A DNA stretch of 9,268 nucleotides, from the NCBI GenBank assembly GCA_934561335.1, contig CAKTGD010000058.1, positions 1 to 9,268 of the forward strand, given 5' to 3'. Shown piece by piece: positions 1 to 6,213 of this stretch. The notes beneath the pieces were generated by a model. That model saw only the letters and a program-made list of their open reading frames with translations, was not told the origin of the DNA and searched no databases. Origin of the DNA: an uncultured Oscillospiraceae bacterium. GTDB taxonomy: Bacteria; Bacillota_A; Clostridia; Oscillospirales; Oscillospiraceae. The translations under genes and the position numbers were made by a program. Numbering within the stretch: position 1 is the first letter of the stretch; the number at the start of each line of letters is the position of its first letter.

Positions 1-53
1 TCGCCCTCAGAGACGGCGTACTGCTTACCACCGGTCACGATAATAGCCTGCAT
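1..53 (-). CDS. rplU: Ribosomal protein bL21, N-terminal fragment (host gene)
   Basis: The reverse strand from 53 encodes MQAIIVTGGKQYAVSEG before the window ends, which is the characteristic bL21 N-terminus (I-I-x-T-G-G-K-Q-Y at residues 4-12). bL21 is a large-subunit protein that binds 23S rRNA. The ATG at 53 follows an AGGTG ribosome-binding sequence with about 9 nt spacing. A consensus promoter and a roughly 90-nt leader lie upstream. In Firmicutes rplU is normally followed by prp (ysxB) and rpmA, but those would lie outside this window. This is a cellular gene, not a phage gene, so it marks the host side of the phage-chromosome junction. Only 17 complete codons are visible, but the match is highly specific. 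Coding continues beyond the window. Confidence 0.9.
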   Translation of the reverse strand, partial: MQAIIVTGGKQYAVSEG

Positions 54-145
54 TACTTGTTGCACCTGCCTTTCCTTAATTACGGACTCGCTGTCGGGGG
101 CGTTTGGCCGCAGCCAAAACTTATGACCCATTCAAAGCGGCCTTA
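54..145 (-). promoter_or_regulatory. 5' leader of rplU, candidate L21 autoregulatory leader
   Basis: The transcribed leader between the predicted start site and the rplU ATG is about 90 nt and can fold in two mutually exclusive ways. GCGGCC at 137-142 can pair with GGCCGC at 106-111, giving a 6-bp GC stem. Alternatively 103-108 (TTTGGC) pairs with 113-118 (GCCAAA), giving a 6-bp hairpin with a 4-nt loop. bL21 leaders that bind the protein product are known in Firmicutes, and position and structure fit. I cannot confirm a match to the known family by eye. The ribosome-binding sequence lies downstream of both structures, near 63-67. Confidence 0.5.
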
Positions 146-147
146 AC

Positions 148-176
148 AGTATAGCAACGAAAAAACCTTTTGTCAA
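148..176 (-). promoter_or_regulatory. Sigma-A promoter of rplU
   Basis: On the minus strand a perfect -35 TTGACA (176-171) is separated by 17 bp from a -10 TATACT (153-148), one mismatch from TATAAT. Transcription should start near 141-145, giving a roughly 90-nt leader before rplU. Spacing and sequence are those of a strong housekeeping promoter, as expected for a ribosomal protein operon. It lies 81 bp beyond the stop codon of the last phage gene, so the host gene keeps its own promoter intact. Confidence 0.9.
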
Positions 177-211
177 CACAAATTGTGATGTTTTTCCTGC
201 GTATTTACGCA
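177..211. repeat. Two short palindromes just upstream of the rplU -35 box
   Basis: CACAA-A-TTGTG (177-187) abuts the -35 box, and TGCGTA-TT-TACGCA (198-211) lies 10 bp further upstream. Both are perfect inverted repeats. Neither is followed by a T-run on the minus strand, so neither looks like a terminator for the phage operon. They could be operator half-sites or part of a phage attachment region. Only their symmetry and position support this; no function is shown. Confidence 0.4.
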
Positions 212-256
212 ATTTCCTCCGCCGCGGTTCCGTAAAGGCGCGGGAAAGAGGTACGG
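177..256. other. Phage-host junction region, probable location of an attachment end
   Basis: Phage genes stop at 257 and the host promoter begins at 176, so one end of the prophage should fall within or near this 80-bp stretch. No open reading frame, tRNA or intrinsic terminator is visible in it. The precise core cannot be defined because the other end of the element lies outside the window. The boundary is inferred from gene content. Confidence 0.45.
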
Positions 257-1405
257 TCAGCCTTTTGGCGATTCGTGGGAAGTGAACAGGGAGGAAAAAC
301 GGGCCTTCTGCGCCGGCGTCATACGATGCTGATACTGGGTCAACAGCGCCTCCGCCTGCCGGGTACGGCCGCTTTTCTGGTAACGGCGCATGATCCTTTC
401 CAGACTTTCCGCCGCCGTAGAGCTGAGCGAGGCGGTATTGCCCGTGCTGGATACAGCAGGCTTTTCCGGGTCGGAAAAGCGCATACCCTTTTGCTCAGCC
501 GATGCCTTATCCATGTAGTAGTCCAGCAACAGCTGATAGTTTTTCAGATCCCGGCTGCTGATCTGCTCGTAGGCGTCCTGCGCCTGCGCAACGTCCTTAC
601 GCCATGCATTTACCTGATCCTGCCAGCGGCTGTATGCGGCGGCGTCCTGTCCCTGCAGCAGCTTGTAGCGGCTCAGTAATGCATCGCCTGCATCGCGGTA
701 GCGGGAGTAGGCAGCCGACTGCAATTGCGGCAAAACATCAGACAGCCGCTGAAGGTACTGCTGATAGGACTGCTGGGCGGCGGACTGGGCATAGCTGGAG
801 CCATAGCCGCCGGTGAGGTGGGCTGCCTGCCCCAGCGTGTCGCGCATGGCGGCCTGACCCTGCCGGGCATACTGCGCGGCATAGCTCTGAAAGGCCGCGT
901 CGGCCGCGGGATCGTAGGAAAAGTCGGGGCGGCCGCTGATCTCCTGATAGAGGGCTTCCAGCTGCGCGGTAAAGCCGGATTGATACGCCTCCGGCTGCTG
1001 AGCGGACAGGGTATCCGCCTGCTCTTTGGCCGCCAGTGCGGCCTCGGAGGGGGCGTATCCCTGCTCCAGCTGCTTCAGGGCGGCTGCGGTAGCGGAGGAA
1101 ACCGTGCCGGTGGGGACGATACCGCTGCTGATGCTGCCGCTTGCTTTGCCGGAATAGCCACTCGGCCTGCTGCTGCCCTGCGCTCTGTCGTTTTGCGCCA
1201 TCAGGCTGCCCCACGTCTCTTTTCCCGCAATGCCGTCCAGCTTCAGACCGTATTTTTCCTGATAGTCCCGCACGGCTGCCTGCGTTTTTTTGCCGAAGAT
1301 GCCGTCCTCCGCCAGATCGTAACCGTGCGCATTGAGTACGTTCTGCAATTTGGTGACGGCGCTGCCGGTGGAACCGTAGCCCACCTGACGATAAGTAGAT
1401 GCCAT
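257..1405 (-). CDS. Peptidoglycan-binding virion protein (putative internal or tail-tip protein)
   Basis: This 382-aa protein has an N-terminal PG_binding_1-type domain at about residues 7-68, with the typical DGIFGKKT and DGIAGKETW turns. A Ser/Gly linker follows, and then a long Gln/Ala/Tyr-rich helical region from about residue 100 to 300 containing the segment LTGGYGSSYAQ. That helical module, often with repeated Tyr-Arg-x-x pieces, recurs in virion gene clusters of clostridial prophages. I see no catalytic lysozyme, amidase, NlpC/P60 or transglycosylase motif, so it probably binds the wall rather than cuts it. The start is the ATG at 1405, preceded by AAGGAGAGG with 6 nt spacing; the open frame extends further upstream without a better site. 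It is the last phage gene before the host gene. A role as an ejected or tail-tip protein that engages peptidoglycan during infection is inferred. Confidence 0.75.
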   Translation of the reverse strand: MASTYRQVGYGSTGSAVTKLQNVLNAHGYDLAEDGIFGKKTQAAVRDYQEKYGLKLDGIAGKETWGSLMAQNDRAQGSSRPSGYSGKASGSISSGIVPTGTVSSATAAALKQLEQGYAPSEAALAAKEQADTLSAQQPEAYQSGFTAQLEALYQEISGRPDFSYDPAADAAFQSYAAQYARQGQAAMRDTLGQAAHLTGGYGSSYAQSAAQQSYQQYLQRLSDVLPQLQSAAYSRYRDAGDALLSRYKLLQGQDAAAYSRWQDQVNAWRKDVAQAQDAYEQISSRDLKNYQLLLDYYMDKASAEQKGMRFSDPEKPAVSSTGNTASLSSTAAESLERIMRRYQKSGRTRQAEALLTQYQHRMTPAQKARFSSLFTSHESPKG

Positions 1406-1448
1406 AGTGATCCTCTCCTTAAACAATATAATAGAATACGGTGTGTGC

Positions 1449-3023
1449 TCAGCTGAGGCGCTGCCAGATATAGACCGCCAGATAGGGCGGCAGGATAGAA
1501 AAGGCCTCCCCGCCGCCTGTGTTCTGGGATAGAAGGTCCAGACTGTGGTTATGGCTGAAGCTAACGGTATCCGTGCGCAGATCGCGGCTGCCGCTGCCGC
1601 CGCCCCAACTTTCGGCATAAGCGCCGCTGCCGCTGCTGCCCTGCGCGATGTTGGGCAGACCGTGGTCGTGGGAAAATTCCTCGGCCTGCGTGTGACCCGA
1701 GACCTGGTGGGCGTGGGGCGGAAGCTGAGACTCTGTCAGCGTGTGCTGCGCCTGTCCACCGGTGCTGCCCGGGGCATAAGCGGAACCGGCTGCCAGCAGG
1801 AAGCGGTCCTGAATCCGCTTCCATGTGCCGCCCAGAACTGTACCGGGGTCTGTGGATACGGTGGAAAGGTACAGCGATCCCACCGGATACAGAAGATCCA
1901 CCAGCGTTTTGCCGCCAACTGTCAGGCTGCCGACTGCGGCCCGGCCTGCCACAGACAGGGCACCGTCAAAACTGGCATCCCAGGCGCATTGCAGCGCCGG
2001 AGCATCCGCCAGCTTGCCGAAGGCTGCCCCCACGCCGCCGCTGCGCAGATGGAAAGCTACCGCCGCATTGGAAGAGGTATAGCTGACCGCCCTGACGCTG
2101 CCCACGGTATCCACGGCGGACAGCTCCACCTCGTAGGTGGTATCCCGCTCCAGCGATGCGGCAATCTGCGTGGTCAGAGAATTGACCAGCGTGGTATAGC
2201 CGCCATAGCTGCCGCCAACCTTGCGGTATCGTGCCCGCAGCGTTACGGTGTTGCGCCCATCCAGCGGCCAGCAGGAGCCGGCGGCTTTTACGCGCAGACA
2301 CGCGCCGCCGCTGTCCTCGATTCCTGCGGCATTGCAGCGGTAGGCAACGGAGGTTTGCAGAGAGGGCATCTGGTAGTCGAATACCGATATTGCCGCTCCG
2401 GTAACGGTGACGGTGCGGCCCCGTGAGTCGGTAACCACAGCGGTGGGCGTCAATGTTCCGGCCATGCCGATGGGAGCCGTGGTGCCCGAAAATCCGTTCA
2501 CGGACTGTCCGGCAAAGGTAAACCGACAGCTTGTCAGGGATGCACCGCCTGCGGCGCTGGCCTGTACTTCATATTGCAGGCGGCTCATACCCCGCACCCA
2601 CAGTCCCCATTGCGCCAGCGTGCTGTTGCTGTTTGCCAGCGACACGGCCAGCGTGGCGCTGGGCCGCATGGTATCCGGAATGTAGGCGGTGAAGGCGTAG
2701 GTTTTGGTGCAGAAATTGGGATTGCTGAGCTGCGGAATGCTGCTGTTGAAAGCCACCGTCATTGTCAGGGTACCGCTGCCTGAAACGCTGTCGGGCAGCG
2801 ACAATGACAGGCTTTCATCCGGCGTCCAGCTATACACGATCCGTGTATCATTTTGGGAAACCACCGTCAGCTCGGGAGCGCCGATAAGCGCGCTGACACC
2901 CTGAAAGGTGTAGCGAAATGAAAAACTGTACAGGGCAGAGGGACGGGTCACCACAAGGGTGTTGGCCTGCCCGATGGTGATGTCGCCCCAACTGAGTGAA
3001 AAGTCCTTTTCCGTAATCGCCAT
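1449..3023 (-). CDS. Receptor-binding / tail fibre protein with collar-like C-terminal tip
   Basis: This 524-aa protein is beta-rich with low charge and no signal peptide. Residues about 1-345 resemble the DUF859-type siphophage minor structural proteins, including a segment near 330-360 with AAFGKLADAPALQCAWDA. The C-terminal part from about 378 starts YPVGSLYLS, continues with GGTWKRI and ends ILPPYLAVYIWQRLS. This is the Gp10-C/collar-type tip seen in phage baseplate and fibre proteins. It carries three HxH pairs (about 437/439, 452/454, 491/493), which suggests metal coordination in a trimer. The ATG at 3023 has GGAGG 6 nt upstream, and that ribosome-binding site overlaps the stop of the preceding gene, so translation is probably coupled. 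It most likely recognises a cell-surface glycan, but the ligand cannot be read from sequence. Confidence 0.85.
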   Translation of the reverse strand: MAITEKDFSLSWGDITIGQANTLVVTRPSALYSFSFRYTFQGVSALIGAPELTVVSQNDTRIVYSWTPDESLSLSLPDSVSGSGTLTMTVAFNSSIPQLSNPNFCTKTYAFTAYIPDTMRPSATLAVSLANSNSTLAQWGLWVRGMSRLQYEVQASAAGGASLTSCRFTFAGQSVNGFSGTTAPIGMAGTLTPTAVVTDSRGRTVTVTGAAISVFDYQMPSLQTSVAYRCNAAGIEDSGGACLRVKAAGSCWPLDGRNTVTLRARYRKVGGSYGGYTTLVNSLTTQIAASLERDTTYEVELSAVDTVGSVRAVSYTSSNAAVAFHLRSGGVGAAFGKLADAPALQCAWDASFDGALSVAGRAAVGSLTVGGKTLVDLLYPVGSLYLSTVSTDPGTVLGGTWKRIQDRFLLAAGSAYAPGSTGGQAQHTLTESQLPPHAHQVSGHTQAEEFSHDHGLPNIAQGSSGSGAYAESWGGGSGSRDLRTDTVSFSHNHSLDLLSQNTGGGEAFSILPPYLAVYIWQRLS

Positions 3024-3025
3024 CT

Positions 3026-3784
3026 TCAACCTCCGATCCACTTGAATGCCAGCCCATTGCCGCTGTCCATGCGCCATGAGCCGATGCTGATGCTGTCCAG
3101 TACGGTGATGTTCGTGATATACAGGCGGTTATTGGATACATAGGCAATTTCGGTGCTGTCCTGCCAGAAGCTGAGCTTCTGCGCGGTAAAGACTGCCCGG
3201 AAGTTGTTCTGCTCCACTACCTGCCGGCCGTCCACCTCCGTGGTGGTCAGATTCTGCCCCACGGCCACACCGTAAACCGGGGAAGGCCCCTCGTAATACA
3301 CGATACCGGTACGAATATAGCCCTCTGTATCCAGCCGGTAGCTGGAAAAGGCGGCGTCCACCGCCGCCACATTGGCGGCCAGATCGCTGCAAAAGCTGTA
3401 GTACTGTGTCAGCGCCTCGGGATTGGCCTCCAGATAGGCGCTCAGGCGCTGGACGTAGGTGCCGAACTGTGAGGCGGCCACATACTCCTCGCCCAGCCGC
3501 ACCTCCAGCTGCTCCATACTGCGGGACACCTGCTTGGCGGTCTTGACGATCATTGCCCGCAGATTCTGAAACTGCTCATTGTCTGCCGCAGCAGCCGCGG
3601 CGGCGGAAGCGGCGCCGCGGCTGCTGCGCGAGGCGCTGCTGCTTGCGGCCGATACAGCGCCGCCCTCCAGCGCGGACAGCGCCATATTCAGCTGCTGGGC
3701 CATCTGAAAGAGGTAGGAATACTGCTGCGTCAGCTGCTGCTGCACCGAGCCGTTGGGATAGGGCGGCATGGGGAAATCACTCAC
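3026..3784 (-). CDS. Tail fibre adaptor / minor structural protein
   Basis: This 252-aa protein begins with a helical region (about 10-45), then a Ser/Ala low-complexity stretch (about 45-68), then a second long helical region (about 70-150) that could form a coiled coil. The C-terminal domain (about 155-252) contains YIRTGIVYY, TAQKLSFWQ, AYVSNNRLYIT and a final FKWIGG. This module is common at the C-terminus of Firmicutes tail-spike and tail-tip proteins, where it connects to fibres. The start is GTG (3784), which overlaps the hub gene stop as GTGA; a GAAGGGAAG sequence lies about 10 nt upstream. An in-frame ATG five codons later is an alternative but has no good ribosome-binding site. Position between hub and receptor-binding genes supports an adaptor role. 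Confidence 0.7.
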   Translation of the reverse strand: MSDFPMPPYPNGSVQQQLTQQYSYLFQMAQQLNMALSALEGGAVSAASSSASRSSRGAASAAAAAAADNEQFQNLRAMIVKTAKQVSRSMEQLEVRLGEEYVAASQFGTYVQRLSAYLEANPEALTQYYSFCSDLAANVAAVDAAFSSYRLDTEGYIRTGIVYYEGPSPVYGVAVGQNLTTTEVDGRQVVEQNNFRAVFTAQKLSFWQDSTEIAYVSNNRLYITNITVLDSISIGSWRMDSGNGLAFKWIGG

Positions 3785-5493
3785 GGCAGATCACTTCCCT
3801 TCTCATATACGGCGCTGATGCTGTAAATGCGGCAGCCGCCGTGTCCGCTGAGCCGCAGCCGCAGCTGGGGACAGCGAATGGGCCGCACGGTCAGCAGTCC
3901 GTGGCGCCGCTGCCGCCCATCGCCCTGCAAGCGCCCGGCGTGGTGCCAGCTTTTTCCGCCGTCGTAGCTGATATGCGCATCCACGGCGGCGCCGTTTTCA
4001 GGCAGCAGCCGCAGCTCAATGCGCTGAAGGTACTTCTGCTCGGGCATGTCCAACCCCAGCTCGCCGGTTTCGGCATACCACGACAGCTCGGCCTCATCAT
4101 GCTGCTCGCTGCCGTGCAGCGCTGTGATGCCGTGGTCTGTCAGACCGTACAGCACGCCGCCTGCGGCCGCAAATTGCTTTACCCGCAGATGATCCTGCCG
4201 GTGCCAAAGCCTGCGCGCCGTGTCGTAGACGAAGAGGTGGTTCTCTCCATCGCGCTGCGCCGAGAGCCAGTATTGCCCCTCCGCCCCGCCGCCGACGGCA
4301 TTTTCATACCGCTCATCCCCAAAGACGGCGGATACCAACTGCGGCATACTGCCGTCAAAGGCATAGACGCCCAGCATGCCGTGAAAGTACAGCACGCCGT
4401 CTACCACAGCCGGCGAGCGGCTGCTGCCCGGCTTGATCCCGGGGCATTGCAGCGATGTGATCTGGTGGGCGCCGGCGGCGCTGATATACAGCCGCTCCAT
4501 GCTTTGCGCTTTGAAAAACAGCACCGTTCCCAGATAAGCCGCCGCCCCGGTAAAGGGGCCGTCAGAGCCGCGGTCGGCGGCATAGCTGTCGGTGGCAAGG
4601 CCGGAAAAGACGTTCCAGTTGCGAAAGTCTCCCAGCGCGCTGCCATATACGGCATTTACACTTTTTCCGTCCACAATGCCGTATTTGCAGCCCCACAGAC
4701 GGTTGCCGCATTCCACCACATAGTCCATGTCCGGCACATGGCGGCGCACGGTCACGGAGGTGGTCTGCTGGCCCTCGATTACCGCCGCCGCGCCGATAAC
4801 GATGGCATTGTCGCTGCATTGCAGCAGCGTCCATGTGCCGTTTACCGCGGCTCCGGTGCAGCCGGAAACGGTTACGCCGTCCCCGGCGGAAAATCCTTTG
4901 CCGATGTTGGCGGCGCACAGCTTCATGGCTACATCGCCTGCCTCTTGCCACATGACGCCGTCGTACTGCATCAATGCAGCGCCGCTGCCGGTGTCCAGCC
5001 ACAGCGCGCCGCTTTCGGCGTTGGCCGGGGCCGCCGCGCCGACGGTATAGCCCTCATAGTCCGCACCGCTGGCGCGGCACAGGGAAAAAGTGACGCTGCC
5101 GGTGGTCTGGCTGGTGTTCTCCATGCTGCCCCTGTCGCTGAGATTCTGGGTGTTGACATATTTCTTGTCCGGCCAGATCAACAGATAGGCGCCCATGGAT
5201 ACCAGCTGCTTTTCACCGTCTGTCAGCGTCAGGTCGATGGAAGCTCCGTTGATGTACAGCGTGCCGCCCTCCACCCAGATCAGGCAGTCCTTGGCGGCCA
5301 GCGCGTTTGGCCGATCCAGCGCAATGACCGTCTTGCGCCTCTGTCGGACTGACAGCGTGGGATAGCCGTCCCCTGTCAGATTTTCCATTCTGGCAAAGGC
5401 GCCCAGCGGCGTGCGCCGCCGTGCGTCATAGCCCAGAAAATTGCTGACCGTTACACGCTGCTGCGTTGGTGGGGGAAGCTGCGATAAAAACAT
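3781..5493 (-). CDS. Tail hub/nozzle protein, beta-propeller-like
   Basis: This 570-aa protein starts at the ATG at 5493, with AAGGAGAG about 6 nt upstream. It has repeated short beta-strand units of the type V-LY-F-G, with Asp/Gly turns and Trp at blade ends, for example VLYFHGMLGVYAFDG and LFVYDTARRLWH. Units with SYDGGKSW and an R-x-RLSGHGG C-terminal section follow. Size, beta-propeller character and position after the connector resemble podovirus tail hub/nozzle proteins such as P22 gp10 and T7 gp12. Such proteins sit below the connector, seal packaged DNA and hold the fibres. Specific homology is not proved by eye. The open frame upstream of 5493 runs through the terminator and is not coding. 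A strong intrinsic terminator lies directly before the ribosome-binding site. The stop overlaps the next start by 4 bp. Confidence 0.7.
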   Translation of the reverse strand: MFLSQLPPPTQQRVTVSNFLGYDARRRTPLGAFARMENLTGDGYPTLSVRQRRKTVIALDRPNALAAKDCLIWVEGGTLYINGASIDLTLTDGEKQLVSMGAYLLIWPDKKYVNTQNLSDRGSMENTSQTTGSVTFSLCRASGADYEGYTVGAAAPANAESGALWLDTGSGAALMQYDGVMWQEAGDVAMKLCAANIGKGFSAGDGVTVSGCTGAAVNGTWTLLQCSDNAIVIGAAAVIEGQQTTSVTVRRHVPDMDYVVECGNRLWGCKYGIVDGKSVNAVYGSALGDFRNWNVFSGLATDSYAADRGSDGPFTGAAAYLGTVLFFKAQSMERLYISAAGAHQITSLQCPGIKPGSSRSPAVVDGVLYFHGMLGVYAFDGSMPQLVSAVFGDERYENAVGGGAEGQYWLSAQRDGENHLFVYDTARRLWHRQDHLRVKQFAAAGGVLYGLTDHGITALHGSEQHDEAELSWYAETGELGLDMPEQKYLQRIELRLLPENGAAVDAHISYDGGKSWHHAGRLQGDGRQRRHGLLTVRPIRCPQLRLRLSGHGGCRIYSISAVYEKGSDLP

Positions 5494-5510
5494 AGTATCT
5501 CTCCTTCCTG

Positions 5511-5543
5511 AAAAAAGGGCGGGAGGGGGAAGCCCTCCCGCCC
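5511..5543 (-). terminator. Intrinsic terminator inside the structural operon
   Basis: On the minus strand, 5543-5533 (GGGCGGGAGGG) pairs perfectly over 11 bp with 5527-5517, leaving a 5-nt loop, and is followed immediately by six T (5516-5511). This is a textbook rho-independent terminator for minus-strand transcription. It sits 13 bp after the connector stop and 17 nt before the ATG of the hub gene, with the hub ribosome-binding site right behind the T-run. There is no matching T-run on the plus strand, so it is not bidirectional. Confidence 0.92.
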
Positions 5544-5555
5544 TGCGGGCCGCAG

Positions 5556-5915
5556 TCAGCACAGTTTCAGCGCCCGAACACCGCCTATGGCTGCCGCTGT
5601 GCGGCACATATAGTCCCGATAGGCTGCAAAGGCGTTGTTCCAGCAGACGGCGGCGCTGTTATAGCGGGCCATCTCACCGTTGCAATAGTGGATCTGCGCC
5701 TCCACATAGTGGCGGTACAGCACATCGTAGGGGGCCACTGCCGTTAAAGACGATTGGTCTGTCAGCGGCGGCAAGTCGCCGCTTGTGCGGCAGATCTCCC
5801 GCAGCACAAAGCCCTCCGCCTGTGCCAGCCACCGCAGTTTTTCCGCCCGGGTATACTGGTTGGGCAGCAGGGCATCCACCTGCTCCAGTACCTGTGCGGC
5901 CGTGATGCTGCCCAT
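5556..5915 (-). CDS. Head-tail connector (adaptor) protein
   Basis: This 119-aa, mainly helical protein begins MGSITAAQVLEQVD and has an N-terminal segment LLPNQYTRAEKLRWLAQAE (about 15-33). A central segment PYDVLYRHYVEAQIHYCNGE (about 81-100) is followed by helices ending in YRDYM. This arrangement matches the small helical gp6-like connector proteins found after the capsid gene in Firmicutes prophages. They form a ring under the portal. The ATG at 5915 has GAGGAGGTG 6 nt upstream. That site overlaps the stop of the preceding gene (TGAGGAGG), which decides this start over an in-frame ATG 12 codons earlier. Functional assignment is by family resemblance and position. Confidence 0.72.
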   Translation of the reverse strand: MGSITAAQVLEQVDALLPNQYTRAEKLRWLAQAEGFVLREICRTSGDLPPLTDQSSLTAVAPYDVLYRHYVEAQIHYCNGEMARYNSAAVCWNNAFAAYRDYMCRTAAAIGGVRALKLC

Positions 5916-5928
5916 TGGCTTCACCTCC

Positions 5929-6150
5929 TCAACCGGCCATTTTGTCCACATAGCGGCGGGCGGTATCCGCCATCATCCGGCCGTTTTCCAGCACCTCCGC
6001 CACATAGTCCGGCACCTGTACCTGCACGCCCTTCATGATTTTCCAGCTTCGGCCGTTGACGGAAACGATGACGAAGTTTTCCTCCTGCTTGCGGCCTCTG
6101 GGAATGGTCACGCTGACCATCTGCCCGGCTGCATCCTGCTTTTTTGCCAT
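5929..6150 (-). CDS. Small capsid-adjacent protein of unknown function
   Basis: This 73-aa protein starts at ATG 6150, with AGGAGG 8 nt upstream. It has a Lys/Gln N-terminus, then VTIPRGR (about 14-20) and a beta-strand segment FVIVSVNGRSWKI (about 26-38). A VPDYVAEVLENG helix follows (about 47-58), then a short basic end. Small proteins of this pattern commonly follow the capsid gene in clostridial prophages. I know of no assigned function. A capsid decoration or head-completion role is possible from position alone. Its stop is shared with the ribosome-binding site of the connector gene, so the two are probably translationally coupled. Confidence 0.75.
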   Translation of the reverse strand: MAKKQDAAGQMVSVTIPRGRKQEENFVIVSVNGRSWKIMKGVQVQVPDYVAEVLENGRMMADTARRYVDKMAG

Positions 6151-6185
6151 ATTGTGTTCCTCCTGCTATTTGGTAATGTGAGAGT

Positions 6186-6205
6186 CAGAAAAGCCGCGAG
6201 GCTTT
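6186..6205 (-). terminator. Weak hairpin with short T-run after the capsid gene
   Basis: On the minus strand, AAAGCC (6205-6200) and GGCTTT (6195-6190) form a 6-bp stem around a TCGC loop. The T-run is only the three stem T plus one, followed by CTG. It lies just 9 bp past the capsid stop and before the ribosome-binding site of the next gene. It could attenuate transcription or protect the capsid mRNA 3' end. It is much weaker than the 5511-5543 terminator. Confidence 0.4.
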
Positions 6206-6213
6206 GCGCTGCT

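Noticed and set aside
1406..1448. AT-rich TATTAT and TATAAT-like strings in the gap before the wall-binding gene, as a possible promoter
   Set aside because: No -35 element at a suitable distance is visible on the minus strand, and the gap is too short to say more.
725..2426. Plus-strand open frames of 243 and 293 codons opposite the wall-binding and fibre genes
   Set aside because: They have low-complexity compositions, no ribosome-binding site and no family resemblance, and they overlap well-supported minus-strand genes.
3580..3660. Repeated GCC/GCG-like triplets resembling a microsatellite
   Set aside because: They encode the Ser/Ala linker of the adaptor protein with mixed codons, so this is low-complexity protein rather than a DNA repeat tract.
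3553..5352. A 599-codon open frame on the plus strand
   Set aside because: It lies opposite the hub and adaptor genes. Its product is Ala/Arg/Gly/His/Gln-rich without recognisable domains, as expected for the antisense of GC-rich coding sequence.
5543..5555. A 13-bp palindrome CTGCGG-G-CCGCAG next to the terminator
   Set aside because: A one-base loop cannot form as a full hairpin, and it overlaps the terminator by one base. It is probably incidental in GC-rich sequence.
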